In this document: positions 18,527 to 27,816 of the stretch, piece by piece
Layout: each line of letters starts with the position of its first letter
Numbering within the stretch: the first letter of the stretch is position 1
Assembly: GCA_020636325.1 (NCBI GenBank)
Contig: JACJYC010000002.1
Location: forward strand, 657,501-721,500
DNA from: Lewinellaceae bacterium
GTDB taxonomy: Bacteria; Bacteroidota; Bacteroidia; Chitinophagales; Saprospiraceae
Direction: 5' to 3'
Length of the DNA stretch: 64,000 bases
Notes under the pieces: model-generated
The model's database searches: none
Told to the model about the DNA's origin: nothing
Seen by the model: only the letters and a program-made list of their open reading frames with translations
Made by a program: the position numbers and the translations under genes

Positions 18527-19966
18527 TTATTTCTGATTCAGCCAGACTTTGGTGGAAATGGCCAATCGCGGGCCGGTATACAGGCATGCGTAGTAAATTC
18601 CTGCGGGCAACCGGGGCAAGGGCAACTGAAGGGAAAACGGCGCCGCTGAAACGCCGGAAAAACGCCGGCTCGCCGCAATTTTTCCATCCGGACCGAATAA
18701 CCGGACGGTAACCTCCTTTTCGAACGCCAAACCTGCAATATCGATGTTCAAGGTCCGGTGGCTGCTGTCGGGCTGTACGCGCATTTCAGGACGGCCGGCC
18801 GGGTCGTGAACATCGACCAGGTTGTCGTAATTGTGCGACATCCAGAACATGCCGCCGTTGGGCAACAGGTTGCTGTCGAAATCGAAAAAAGCAGCGTGTT
18901 CCTGGTGCGATCCCTGGCCCCATTGGGTCCAGCATGGTGAAGAAACCCAGGCAGGTTCCCAATAAATAACCCCCTTGCAGCCTTTATTGATCATTTCCTG
19001 AGTTAGGGCGATCAACCACGCTTTCTGGTTTTCCGGACTGGCGGGCGCGAAATCCGGATTGACTTCGGAAATGATATTGGCAGCATTGTCGTTGGATTGC
19101 GTCGTCCAGATATAGCCCGTTTCAAAGATCATGACATCCTTTCCGGGGTAAAGCTGCCGCAATTGCGTCACTACATTTCCGGCATCCGCGATGGTTGTCG
19201 GTTTGTGCCACGCCCAATAGTAGGACAAACCTATGATGTCAAAATCAGTGACGCCGTTGCTCCAGAATCCCTGCATCAGCCAACCCGCATCCGCCGGGCC
19301 GGCAATGTGCAGCGCGACTTTTATCGGTTTTCCGCGGGCGCTCTCCACCGAACGGACCGCAGCGATGGCTGCTTTGAACAATTGGCTGTTCCGGTTCCAG
19401 TCGAGCACCCAGCCGCTGTCATTGACCTGAGGCGAAAGCAGGATGCCCCGGTTGGTTTCGTTGCCGATCTGGACCATGTCCGGCAGCAGCCCGTCGTCAT
19501 CCAGCGTCAGCAGCGTTTTGGAGATATAATTGGAAAGCGAATCCTTGAGCAAAGGCAGGTTGTCGATGACCCCCAACCAGGCGGCCGGCGCCAACTGACG
19601 GCCCGGGTCGGCCCAGGTATCCGACAGGTGAAAATCGAGAAGGACCTTCATGCCTTCAGCCTTGGCGCGCATGATGCTCTTGCGGACGTCGTGCAGGTCG
19701 GAATACCGTTTGCCGGCATTCAGGTCATCGTACCACGACGGCGTATGCCACAACCGCAGCCGGACCAGATTGCACCCGTGGTCGGCGAAGATCTGATAGG
19801 GATCTTTGGCTGTCCCGTCTTCTTTATACACGACCCCGCAATCCTCCATTTCATTGACATAGGAAAGGTCGGCGCCGAAAAAGAACGACTGGGCATTTGC
19901 GGAATAATTCCAGCCTGATGCGATCAGCAGAAAAGAGCTGCAAAGCTGTGCGATTCGGAATTTCAT
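18527..19966 (-). CDS. GH53 arabinogalactan endo-beta-1,4-galactanase with T9SS tail
   Basis: 479 residues. Cleaves beta-1,4-galactan chains. An N-terminal signal peptide ends near ANAQ, then FFFGADLSYVNEMEDCG opens the GH53 TIM barrel. The acid/base glutamate is E170 in QIGNETNRG and the nucleophile E282 in MIFETGYIWT, the two signature sites of the family. RLRLWHTPSW and ADPGRQLAPAAW are also typical. The last 75 residues form a T9SS type A sorting domain ending LPAGIYYACLYTG...KVW, so the enzyme is exported through the gliding/Por machinery and probably attached to the cell surface, unlike the lipid-anchored GH53 of Bacteroides galactan PULs. It faces the susCDE operon across a shared terminator. 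Confidence 0.93.
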   Translation of the reverse strand: MKFRIAQLCSSFLLIASGWNYSANAQSFFFGADLSYVNEMEDCGVVYKEDGTAKDPYQIFADHGCNLVRLRLWHTPSWYDDLNAGKRYSDLHDVRKSIMRAKAEGMKVLLDFHLSDTWADPGRQLAPAAWLGVIDNLPLLKDSLSNYISKTLLTLDDDGLLPDMVQIGNETNRGILLSPQVNDSGWVLDWNRNSQLFKAAIAAVRSVESARGKPIKVALHIAGPADAGWLMQGFWSNGVTDFDIIGLSYYWAWHKPTTIADAGNVVTQLRQLYPGKDVMIFETGYIWTTQSNDNAANIISEVNPDFAPASPENQKAWLIALTQEMINKGCKGVIYWEPAWVSSPCWTQWGQGSHQEHAAFFDFDSNLLPNGGMFWMSHNYDNLVDVHDPAGRPEMRVQPDSSHRTLNIDIAGLAFEKEVTVRLFGPDGKIAASRRFSGVSAAPFSLQLPLPRLPAGIYYACLYTGPRLAISTKVWLNQK

Positions 19967-20071
19967 AAGTTTGAGCGGCTTTGATCGATGAATAAGATGC
20001 AGTTTACACGAAAAAACGGATGATAACAGGGAAAAGGCGGAAAATGAACAGGGGTGAACAAAAAAAGATCA

Positions 20072-20079
20072 TAAATTTG
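20072..20079 (+). promoter_or_regulatory. -7 box upstream of the aminopeptidase gene
   Basis: TAAATTTG matches the Bacteroidota -7 consensus exactly; no clear -33 TTG is present. It would give a leader of roughly 55 bases. Confidence 0.4.
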
Positions 20080-20140
20080 GATAAACCTGTGCATTTACTT
20101 TGTCCAAAATACAAACTATCATTGATTTAACCGCCTTACC

Positions 20141-21178
20141 ATGACAAGACCAATTAAAAAACACCTGTTACTTCTCCTGCTTGCCTTATCGTTTCAGGCA
20201 TGTAATAACACCGCTCAGGAGACCCACAGTACGGAAATTGACCTGAATGCTTATCTGTCACCGGTTGGCGACGGCGTACAATCGGGCGGCGTACAGGTCA
20301 TTCCCATCGAAACAATGGGAAAAACCTTCCATGTCTGGACCAAGCGCATCGGGAACAACCCTACCCACAAACTGCTGTTGCTCCATGGCGGGCCGGGCGC
20401 CACACACGAATATTTCGAATGCCTGGAAAGCTTTTTCCCGAAAGAAGGGATTGAATTGATTTATTACGATCAATTGGGAAGCGGAAATTCGGATAACCCC
20501 GATGACGTCAGTTTCTGGGATCTGCCGCGGTTTGTGGACGAACTGGAGCAGGTGCGCAAGGCGCTCGGGCTGAATCAGGATAATTTTTTCCTGCTCGGGC
20601 ATTCCTGGGGCGGTATTCTGGCGATGGAATATGCGCTGAAGTACCAGGACAACCTCAAGGGCCTCATCATTTCCAATATGATGGCAAGCGCGCCGGAATA
20701 CGACAAATATGCGGATGAAGTGCTGGCAAAGCAGCTGAAACCGGAGGTGCTGGATACGATCAGAATGCTGGAAGCCAATAATGACTTCGGTAACCCCAAG
20801 TACATGGAATTGCTGATGCCCAATTTTTATGCAGAACATATCTGCAGAATACCCATCGAAGATTGGCCGGAGCCCATATTGCGGTCATTCGCAAAACTGA
20901 ACCAAAGCTTGTATGTAACCATGCAGGGCCCGAGTGAATTCGGCCTGTCCGGGAAGCTCGAAAAATGGGACCGGACCGCAGATTTGCCCAAAATAACCGT
21001 ACCGACCCTGACGATCGGCGGGCAATACGACACCATGGACCCCGAGCATATGAAACGGATGGCGACCCAGGTAAAAGACGGAACCTACCTCTATTGCCCC
21101 AACGGCAGCCATATGTCGATGTGGGACGATCAAAAAACCTGGATGGATGGCGTCATCAGCTTTATCCAGGTCCATTGA
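20141..21178 (+). CDS. Proline iminopeptidase-like alpha/beta hydrolase, lipoprotein
   Basis: 345 residues. The signal sequence ends in the lipobox FQAC with C21, so the enzyme is an exported lipoprotein. The body is an S33-family alpha/beta hydrolase: oxyanion segment LLLHGGPGATHEYF, nucleophile S155 in LLGHSWGGILAMEYAL, the likely acid in GGQYDTMDP and the histidine in CPNGSHMSMWDD. HGGPG and GQDQLGSG-like YYDQLGSGNSDNP are the hallmarks of prolyl aminopeptidases, which remove N-terminal proline from peptides. A lactonase or epoxide hydrolase role cannot be excluded. Its stop is five bases from the stop of the convergent large outer-membrane protein gene. Confidence 0.85.
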   Translation: MTRPIKKHLLLLLLALSFQACNNTAQETHSTEIDLNAYLSPVGDGVQSGGVQVIPIETMGKTFHVWTKRIGNNPTHKLLLLHGGPGATHEYFECLESFFPKEGIELIYYDQLGSGNSDNPDDVSFWDLPRFVDELEQVRKALGLNQDNFFLLGHSWGGILAMEYALKYQDNLKGLIISNMMASAPEYDKYADEVLAKQLKPEVLDTIRMLEANNDFGNPKYMELLMPNFYAEHICRIPIEDWPEPILRSFAKLNQSLYVTMQGPSEFGLSGKLEKWDRTADLPKITVPTLTIGGQYDTMDPEHMKRMATQVKDGTYLYCPNGSHMSMWDDQKTWMDGVISFIQVH

Positions 21179-21183
21179 GCAGG

Positions 21184-24100
21184 TCAGAAATCCGTACCGA
21201 ACGCGACGTAAAATTTGGGTTTTTGCACCTTGCGGGTTTCAATGCCCCAGCCGTAATCAGCCCGGACAAAATACCCGAACAAGGTACTCCGGACACCCAC
21301 ACCGTAGCCGGCTACAATAGGGTCGCGGAAATAGGTCACTTTGATGGAAACCAGATCCCCCTGTGTGAAGGTGGTTGTGTTCAGCGGGTTTTCGGAACTG
21401 TACGGAGAGTTACCTACCCAGGCCGTACCGACGTCAAAGAAGCCGACCACCTGGAAATTGCGCAGGAATGAGGACCGTACCCTGGGGGCAAAGTACCGGA
21501 ATACCGGCGACCGCAGTTCGGCATTGAGCAGCAGGTGCGTGTTGCCGTTACGGATGTTGGAGCTGAAGCCGCGCAGGTTCGGCGCCAGGGTCACATAGGC
21601 TATATCTTCTCCGCCCGGCGTAGGAATGCTCTTGTCGAAATTGTAGAACAACCAGTTGTCTACGCCGCCCAATGAATACAGGATCTTCTCAGAGCCGAAG
21701 GAGGTAGCCCCCGACACCCTCAGCGCCAGGATGGACAGTTTGTCGAGCCGTTGATAGTGGCGAGCATCAAAACCGAGGACACCCATGAAGCCTTTGTTGA
21801 AGTCAAGGGTGATCCGCTCTTTGAAGCCCAGTTCAAACCGCTTGACGATCTCCGCATAAAGCTTGTACCGGGAGCCGTTTTTAAGATTCACGCCCATATC
21901 CAGGGTGTTATCAAAAACGTATTCCAGGCGCAATCCGGCCCGTTGTTCATTGCTCACCGGTTTTTTCAGTGACTGATCGTCGGTGGCCAGGAACATGATC
22001 CGGTCCCTTCGCAGCGTAGCCGTAGCGCGCAGGCTTCGGAATATATCCAACGGATAGCGCACGCCGAACTGGCCGAGCAGCACATTCACTTCGCGGCGGG
22101 TGGGAACGATGGTACCTTCGCCGATGAATCGCTGGTTGCGGCGGTAGATGGCGAAGATCTTGTCCAATCGCTTTTTCTTGTCCTGGACGGTTAAAAAGTA
22201 TTCGGTACCGTTGAAGGTTGTCGGTATGCGGACTCCGCCTTCAATTTCATAATCTTCAAAAAGATCCTTGAAGTTCGCTTTCAGCAGGATGCCCATGGGC
22301 GGATAGTTGAATCCGTCGGGATTGGCCTGATAGCTGTCCAGCCCGTCGAATAAAAGGCTGTTATCCATCTGGGTGGTCACAAAATCCGTTCTGAACTGAA
22401 GCCTGTAAGGGGTGATCCGCCCCGGGCGGAAGCGGTAAATTGCCGGCTCTCCGGACCTGGAGGAGAGGGAAAGCGCCCGGGTCTGGAATAGCGGCCTGGA
22501 GGTTGTCGGCCGATCCTCAGCCGTTGAATCCTGGGCCGGGCGGATCACCTGGACGGATTGCTGCAGGGTAGGCGACTGTTCCTCATCTACTTCGAATTCG
22601 CTTTGGAACAGGAAATTATATACCATTCCGGTGTCCTGCTTCTCCGCAGGCAGGTCGGTTTCCGAGGGGTTCCTTGACGGCGATTCTTCCAGCACCTGAT
22701 GTCCTTCGCGCCGGTGTTTGCCTTCGCTGTTTTTTTGCCTGCCGGCGGCCTCGCTTTGTTGGGTGGAGAAGATGGTAGCCGGTTGCTCTATATTGGTCGA
22801 CATTTCGGGATCGCCGTAATACATGCGATATGCACCCTGGTTGAATATGAGTTCGGTAATCCTGCTTTTGCGGGGCGCCGCGTGTTGTTCGAGGATATTG
22901 CGATTATAATTTGTATTGGGGTGCGTCACCGCCCGGTCCTTGACCACAGGAACGGTAAAGATGGTATCCACCGTTTCCATGTCCAGGTCGGCAAGGGTGG
23001 AATCGGCATTTATTTTTATTTCCGTACCATCCTTGAATACGATGATCTGATTGTAATGGTGGACATATTCTTCCAGATAGCCGAGTTCCCGGTTGAAAAT
23101 GCCCGATTGGTCGCTGATATAGGCGAACCGGGAGGAATCGGCCTGAACGGGTTGGCGTTCATCGGCAAAGGGCGTGTGGGTAACCCGTACCAGTTCAGGG
23201 CTTTCCGTTTCCAGATTATAAAAGAAAATGTCCTTTGGGCCGATGGGAAGGATCGAATCCAGTCTTTCCGGCTTCAGGATCGAATCCGGCCGGTTGCTGG
23301 CAAAGAGGATGCCCTTCTTGCGCCCCAGTTTTACGTAGGAGGCGTCCAGGTCGTCGTAAAAATCCTGGGTAATGCGCTGGCTTTGGCGGGTCACCGGGTA
23401 ATACAAGAAGATATCGGAATACCCCTGCACTTCCGCGGAGAAGAGCATTTGCCCCGGGTTGATATAATCGAAGCTGAATATGCGCTGATAATCCGGAGCG
23501 AGTTCGGAAACCTCTTTTTTATGGGTGGTCAGGTTGTAGGTCAGCAGTTTGATAATATCGCGTTTTTCGTAAATGACGGCTACTTCCTGTCCGTTCGGAT
23601 TCCAGGCAACCAGCGGGTAATTGTAATCCGTAGCCTGGAAAGCATTTCTGAAACCGCCTTTCAGCAATACCTTTTTCTCGTTGTCCCCGAGATGCTGGAG
23701 GTATACCTTGTATTTGCCGATTTCATTGGTGACAAAAGCGATCTGCTGGCCGTTGGGGCTGATTTTGAGCTGACTGACCGGGAGGTTGCGCTTGTTTTTG
23801 AACGGGATCGGCTGCAGCTCGGGCATGGCCCGCATGGAGGCGTCGATCCGGTAGCGCTGGAGGAAGAAGACTTCCCAGGCCTGCAGGGCGGTTTCCAGGG
23901 GGCTGCCGAAGGCATAAACCACGCCCAGGTCGATGCTCCGGTTGATCCGGGTGAGGTAAAGCAGGTTGGACAAGGTTGCGATACCGTAGTTTTCTCCGAC
24001 AAAATACCAGAGGGAATGGCCGGCCAGTTTCGGGTTTTCTTCGGCCAGCTTGTCAAAACCTTCGTAGTCTTCGCTCAGCATGGCATCGCGAAGTTCGTTG

Positions 24101-24672
24101 TCAAGTTCTGTATTCCAGGGTTCGCCGATATAAGCTACCAGGCCTTGTTTGAACCAGGGCGGCAGGTTGAGCATTACAGCGTTCTGCACGATTTCCTGGA
24201 GGTTGGCCCCGAAGAGCATAGCTTCCAGATAAGCGGATGCGATACCTTCGCGGATCTGGCGCCGCAGGTCATTGTGATCGCCGTTGAAATGGACAAAGAC
24301 CTTGTTGCCGACGATCTTGGTCTGACCGGCCGTATTGGTAAAGGCTTCTTCGTTCCCGATGTTGCTTTGTTTGAGGTCCGTCAGGTCGGCGTAAACGATG
24401 ATCTGGAGTTTTTCATTCACCCGGTGCTCGAGCACGCTCTGGATCTGGGCAAAATCCTGTTCGGCCATTTGTACGACAAACTGGCCTACATTCCGGCCCA
24501 CACCGTACCAGTAGGTGATGAAGTTATCGCTTTCGTATTGGGACCATTCGTCGAAATCGCGATGGTATTGAACCCTGTTCTTGCCGAATTTCACCTGACT
24601 GACCTGGGCGGTAACCGCCGATGCCAGCAGGCATAAAGAGAGAACTGGTATGAAGTAGATTTGTTTGCGCAT
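21184..24672 (-). CDS. Large envelope protein: peptidase-like N-terminus, TolB-like propeller, outer-membrane barrel
   Basis: 1162 residues with a signal peptide (LCLLASAVTAQ). The N-terminal 270 residues resemble an inactive peptidase-MA-like domain: FIHFNGDH-like VFVHFNGDHNDLRRQIREGI and LPPWFKQGLVAYIGEPWN occupy the place of a metallopeptidase site, but no HExxH is seen. Residues about 300-560 contain repeated TolB/WD40-like blades such as KISPNGQQIAFVTNEIGKYKVYL, shown here only in part: ISPNGQQIAFV, AWNPNGQEVAVIY. A charged, low-complexity linker (about 640-730) precedes a C-terminal beta barrel of D15/surface-antigen type with alternating aromatic strands. Similar proteins are widespread in Bacteroidota without an established function. 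It is a single-gene unit convergent with the aminopeptidase. Confidence 0.75.
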   Translation of the reverse strand: MRKQIYFIPVLSLCLLASAVTAQVSQVKFGKNRVQYHRDFDEWSQYESDNFITYWYGVGRNVGQFVVQMAEQDFAQIQSVLEHRVNEKLQIIVYADLTDLKQSNIGNEEAFTNTAGQTKIVGNKVFVHFNGDHNDLRRQIREGIASAYLEAMLFGANLQEIVQNAVMLNLPPWFKQGLVAYIGEPWNTELDNELRDAMLSEDYEGFDKLAEENPKLAGHSLWYFVGENYGIATLSNLLYLTRINRSIDLGVVYAFGSPLETALQAWEVFFLQRYRIDASMRAMPELQPIPFKNKRNLPVSQLKISPNGQQIAFVTNEIGKYKVYLQHLGDNEKKVLLKGGFRNAFQATDYNYPLVAWNPNGQEVAVIYEKRDIIKLLTYNLTTHKKEVSELAPDYQRIFSFDYINPGQMLFSAEVQGYSDIFLYYPVTRQSQRITQDFYDDLDASYVKLGRKKGILFASNRPDSILKPERLDSILPIGPKDIFFYNLETESPELVRVTHTPFADERQPVQADSSRFAYISDQSGIFNRELGYLEEYVHHYNQIIVFKDGTEIKINADSTLADLDMETVDTIFTVPVVKDRAVTHPNTNYNRNILEQHAAPRKSRITELIFNQGAYRMYYGDPEMSTNIEQPATIFSTQQSEAAGRQKNSEGKHRREGHQVLEESPSRNPSETDLPAEKQDTGMVYNFLFQSEFEVDEEQSPTLQQSVQVIRPAQDSTAEDRPTTSRPLFQTRALSLSSRSGEPAIYRFRPGRITPYRLQFRTDFVTTQMDNSLLFDGLDSYQANPDGFNYPPMGILLKANFKDLFEDYEIEGGVRIPTTFNGTEYFLTVQDKKKRLDKIFAIYRRNQRFIGEGTIVPTRREVNVLLGQFGVRYPLDIFRSLRATATLRRDRIMFLATDDQSLKKPVSNEQRAGLRLEYVFDNTLDMGVNLKNGSRYKLYAEIVKRFELGFKERITLDFNKGFMGVLGFDARHYQRLDKLSILALRVSGATSFGSEKILYSLGGVDNWLFYNFDKSIPTPGGEDIAYVTLAPNLRGFSSNIRNGNTHLLLNAELRSPVFRYFAPRVRSSFLRNFQVVGFFDVGTAWVGNSPYSSENPLNTTTFTQGDLVSIKVTYFRDPIVAGYGVGVRSTLFGYFVRADYGWGIETRKVQKPKFYVAFGTDF

Positions 24673-24740
24673 AGGATAAACCTTGTTTTTAGCGGCGCCC
24701 GGAGGCCTGCCTTACGGCCTGGTTTCCGTGAAATAATCTT

Positions 24741-24748
24741 TACTTTTG
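24741..24748 (+). promoter_or_regulatory. -7 box upstream of the MBL hydrolase gene
   Basis: TACTTTTG fits TAnnTTTG exactly; the -33 region is poor. The leader would be about 150 bases, which is long. Confidence 0.35.
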
Positions 24749-24907
24749 CCAGGAAACAAAATCGCCTCTTAAATTAACAACATTTTCAGGATTTCGGAGC
24801 AGAAAAATATTCCTCTTATCAAAAAAAAGACGAAATTTTTACCGATTTTCCTATGAATCGGCCGATGTTTGGATGCTACGGGCCCTGATTGGCAAAACGC
24901 AGAAAGT

Positions 24908-25552
24908 ATGGCAAGTGTTGTTTGTATGACTTTTAACGACTTTCGGGAGAATACCTACCTGGTGTACGACGAAACCGGTGAATGCGCCGTATTTGACCCA
25001 GGGTGCTATTACCCGGAAGAAGAGCAGGAGTTGATTGGGAAGATCGCGGAACTGAAACTGAAACCGGTCCGCCTGATCAACACTCATTGCCACCTGGATC
25101 ATATTTTCGGCAATGCGCTGGTAGCGGAAACCTATGGCCTTGAGCTTGAAATTCATCCGGGCGAACTGAAGGTGCTTGAATTTGCCCCCCAATCGGCTAT
25201 GATGTTCGGCATGCCCCCGGGGAAACCCTCGCCGTGGCCCAAACTTTTCATCCAGGAAGGTGATGCGATCGAGTTCGGCAATACCCGGCTTGAAGCCCTG
25301 TTTACACCGGGGCACTCGCCCGCCAGCCTGTCGTTCTTTTGCCGCGAAGACCGGTTTGTGATCGCCGGCGACGTGCTGTTTTACGGCAGCATCGGCCGTA
25401 CGGACCTGCCCGGCGGGGATTTCGATACGCTCATTGAAAGCATCCGGGAAAAATTATTCCCCCTGGGGGATGATGTGGTGGTTTACCCCGGCCACGAGCG
25501 GTCGACAACCATCGGCTTTGAGCGGAAAAACAACCCGTTTTTGAACCAATAA
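24908..25552 (+). CDS. MBL-fold metallo-hydrolase (glyoxalase II-like)
   Basis: 214 residues from the ATG at 24908; the frame extends to a TTG at 24869 but the family begins near VVCMTFNDFRENTYLV. The metal-binding motif is THCHLDH (H60, H62, D64, H65), followed by the third ligand in FTPGHSPASL, an Asp in VIAGDVLFYGSIGRTDLPGG and the last His in VYPGHERST. GRTD(L/F)PGG is characteristic of the hydroxyacylglutathione hydrolase-like subfamily found next to many unrelated genes. Likely a thioester hydrolase acting in the cytoplasm; the natural substrate is unknown. It lies 36 bases upstream of the aldehyde dehydrogenase and may be co-transcribed with it. Confidence 0.85.
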   Translation: MASVVCMTFNDFRENTYLVYDETGECAVFDPGCYYPEEEQELIGKIAELKLKPVRLINTHCHLDHIFGNALVAETYGLELEIHPGELKVLEFAPQSAMMFGMPPGKPSPWPKLFIQEGDAIEFGNTRLEALFTPGHSPASLSFFCREDRFVIAGDVLFYGSIGRTDLPGGDFDTLIESIREKLFPLGDDVVVYPGHERSTTIGFERKNNPFLNQ

Positions 25553-25588
25553 TCCCGGTTTCAATCCTGACCAATAGAATCATGGGCT

Positions 25589-27040
25589 ATGACGATCATT
25601 CAAAACTATATCAACGGGGCTTTCCAGCCGGCTGCTACGGGCAACTGCCTGGATAATTATCAGCCGGCTACCGGGCAGATCTACAGCCAACTTCCCGATT
25701 CGGATTCTGTAGATGTTGCCGCCGCTGTCGACGCCGCACAGGCTGCTTTTCCGGAATGGCAGAGCCTGGGTCGCGAAGGGAGGAGCCGGATGCTGGCCCG
25801 GATCGCCGATCTGATCGAGGAACGCCTGGATATCTTCGCCCTGGCAGAAAGCATTGACTCCGGGAAGCCGCTCACGCTGGCCCGGACAGTGGACATCCCC
25901 CGCGCCGTTTCGAATTTCCGGTTCTTTTCCACGGCAGCCGTCCAGTTCGGTTCGGAGTCCCATAATATGGAAGGGCTTGCCATCAATTACACCCTGAGGC
26001 AGCCCATCGGCGTGGTCGGGTGCATATCGCCGTGGAACCTGCCGCTGTACCTCTTCACCTGGAAAATTGCACCGGCACTGGCCGCCGGTAATTGCGTGGT
26101 GGGAAAACCGTCCGAATTGACGCCGATGACCGCCTGGCTGCTGGCACAGGCGGCGCACGATGCCGGACTGCCTGCCGGGGTGCTCAATATTCTGCACGGC
26201 CTGGGGCCGCGCGTCGGACAGGCAATCGTCGAACATCCGGACATCAAGGCTGTCTCCTTTACCGGCGGCACACAAACCGGTCGCATACTGGCCCGGACGG
26301 CGGCGCCTATGTTCAAAAAACTTTCCCTGGAACTGGGTGGGAAAAACCCCAACATCATCTTTGCCGACTGCGATTTCGAGGAAATGATGCGGACCACCAT
26401 CCGGTCGTCGTTTTCCAATAACGGCCAGATTTGCCTCTGCGGGTCGCGGATCTACGTGGAAAAACCGCTGTATGAGCGTTTTCGCGATGAATTGGTGCGG
26501 CGGACCAAACAATTGGTGGTCGGCGATCCGATGCATCCCGATACGCAGCAAGGAGCTCTGGTCTCCCGGCAACACCTCGACAAGGTGAGCGGCTACCTGG
26601 ACCTGGCCCGCGAAGAAGGCGGTCGCGTGCTCTGCGGCGGCGAACGGTTGCAATTGGCAGGCGACCTCAAGGACGGGTATTTCATTACGCCTGCCGTGGT
26701 TGAAGGTCTGGAATTGCATCACCGCTGCAACCAGGAAGAGATCTTCGGCCCGGTGGTCACTATCCAGCCTTTTACGGATGAAGCGGAAGCCCTGGCCCTT
26801 GCCAACGGCACCGAATACGGCCTGGCTTCCACACTCTGGACCCGCGACCTGAACCGCGCACACCGGATGGCCGAACAGATCCAGGCGGGTATTGTCTGGA
26901 TCAATTGCTGGATGCTGCGCGACCTGCGTACGCCCTTCGGCGGGGTGAAAAACTCGGGTGTAGGCCGCGAAGGCGGGTGGGAAGCGATGCGTTTTTTTAC
27001 AGAGCCGAAGAATGTCACGGTGAGGTATGGTGGGTATTGA
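25589..27040 (+). CDS. Aldehyde dehydrogenase, 2-aminomuconate-6-semialdehyde dehydrogenase-like
   Basis: 483 residues, the standard ALDH length. The catalytic cysteine is C282 in NGQICLCGSRI and the general base E248 in SLELGGKNPNII; the NAD site shows SFTGGTQTGR and ISPWNLPLYLFTWKIAPALAAGN cut here to SPWNLPLYLFTWK. The overall pattern (NYINGAF at the start, CWMLRDLRTPFGGVKNSGVG at the end) fits the ALDH8/2-hydroxymuconic-semialdehyde family. This family includes 2-aminomuconate-6-semialdehyde dehydrogenase of the kynurenine pathway, and the presence of kynureninase and 3-hydroxyanthranilate dioxygenase in the same window supports that assignment. A meta-cleavage role on catechol products is the alternative. 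A gene fragment overlapping its 3' end follows. Confidence 0.85.
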   Translation: MTIIQNYINGAFQPAATGNCLDNYQPATGQIYSQLPDSDSVDVAAAVDAAQAAFPEWQSLGREGRSRMLARIADLIEERLDIFALAESIDSGKPLTLARTVDIPRAVSNFRFFSTAAVQFGSESHNMEGLAINYTLRQPIGVVGCISPWNLPLYLFTWKIAPALAAGNCVVGKPSELTPMTAWLLAQAAHDAGLPAGVLNILHGLGPRVGQAIVEHPDIKAVSFTGGTQTGRILARTAAPMFKKLSLELGGKNPNIIFADCDFEEMMRTTIRSSFSNNGQICLCGSRIYVEKPLYERFRDELVRRTKQLVVGDPMHPDTQQGALVSRQHLDKVSGYLDLAREEGGRVLCGGERLQLAGDLKDGYFITPAVVEGLELHHRCNQEEIFGPVVTIQPFTDEAEALALANGTEYGLASTLWTRDLNRAHRMAEQIQAGIVWINCWMLRDLRTPFGGVKNSGVGREGGWEAMRFFTEPKNVTVRYGGY

Positions 27041-27179
27041 GCAGACACAGGTATTCCGACTACTCATCGGGCTTCATTTTATCCCGCTTGAAACCGGAAA
27101 TCTCCACTCAGGCCTTTACCTGGTTAAGGTAAAGATCGGCGATGAAATTTTTGTTCACAAACTAATCATTCAACAATGA
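27027..27179 (+). pseudogene. Orphan C-terminal T9SS sorting tail (gene remnant)
   Basis: Outside the frame of the dehydrogenase, codons from about 27054 to the TGA at 27177-27179 encode a stretch ending LHSGLYLVKVKIGDEIFVHK plus LIIQQ. This is the typical last strand pattern of a T9SS type A sorting domain (LxxGxYxVxVxxGxxxxxxKxxI). No signal peptide or passenger lies upstream; the first in-frame ATG (27027) is still inside the dehydrogenase gene. The most likely reading is the 3' remnant of a deleted T9SS cargo gene. Its stop overlaps the ATG of the next gene in ATGA. Confidence 0.65.
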
Positions 27180-27727
27180 AAAATACGGTTATTTATATTT
27201 CCATATTCACCGCAATCTTTCTTTCGTGCGGAAAAGAACCTGTGGCAGAAGAAGGATTGCCCTATTCCGGTACAGCAACAGCCTTAAAAAACGGCGAACC
27301 ATGGGAAGCCAAAATATACGCATATAGTTCGGAGGTTTATCTCTTGATCGCTATGGATTATTTTAATGGAGCGGGTTTTAAAAGGGGGCATCTGGGAATT
27401 TTTAAGATTCCTAAAAAAATTGGAAAATACGCTGTAAAAAATTCTTTTTCTTTTGTGGACGATAAAAAAACAGGGGCAAACTATTTTGCCTATATTGATG
27501 ATGGAGATTTAGGAGCGGGTACATGGTTTGTTGAAGAAGATACCATTGAAAGCGAGGTAGAAATTAGTTATCTGAATGAATTAACAGGAGAGGTGTCGGG
27601 CACATTTAATTTGGAGTTTTCCATTGATTCTACAACGATCGACAGCCGCTATTACGAAAGCGGAGAAAATACCAGGATCTCCTTCAGCGACGGCGTGTTT
27701 TATACAAAAATCGCGGAGATAAAATAG
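27176..27727 (+). CDS. Small lipoprotein of unknown function (paralogue 1)
   Basis: 183 residues with a lipoprotein signal MKNTVIYISIFTAIFLSC (C18). The mature part begins with a short spacer, then ATALKNGEPWEAKIYAY, IFKIPKKIGKYAV, DDGDLGAGTWFVEEDTIESE and SYLNELTGEVSGTFNLEF, a beta-rich pattern resembling small DUF6252-like lipoproteins. I do not recognise a function. The base composition is visibly more AT-rich than the flanking genes. The next gene is a diverged tandem paralogue with the same motif order (about 27-30 percent similar regions by eye in the second half), indicating a local duplication. Confidence 0.7.
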   Translation: MKNTVIYISIFTAIFLSCGKEPVAEEGLPYSGTATALKNGEPWEAKIYAYSSEVYLLIAMDYFNGAGFKRGHLGIFKIPKKIGKYAVKNSFSFVDDKKTGANYFAYIDDGDLGAGTWFVEEDTIESEVEISYLNELTGEVSGTFNLEFSIDSTTIDSRYYESGENTRISFSDGVFYTKIAEIK

Positions 27728-27816
27728 ATTGACGCAGGCGCCGGACCTGATTGATTTCAACCAGGTCCGCCGCCTCTTCGAAAGATTCAAATCCAAAAGA
27801 AAAAAACGCCATTCCC

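Noticed and set aside
22699..24636. 645-codon plus-strand open frame
   Set aside because: Shadow of the large outer-membrane protein gene on the minus strand, which has a signal peptide and recognisable domains.
27041..27175. Possible riboswitch or small RNA between the dehydrogenase and the lipoprotein gene
   Set aside because: The sequence is better explained as coding remnant of a T9SS tail; no conserved RNA structure seen.
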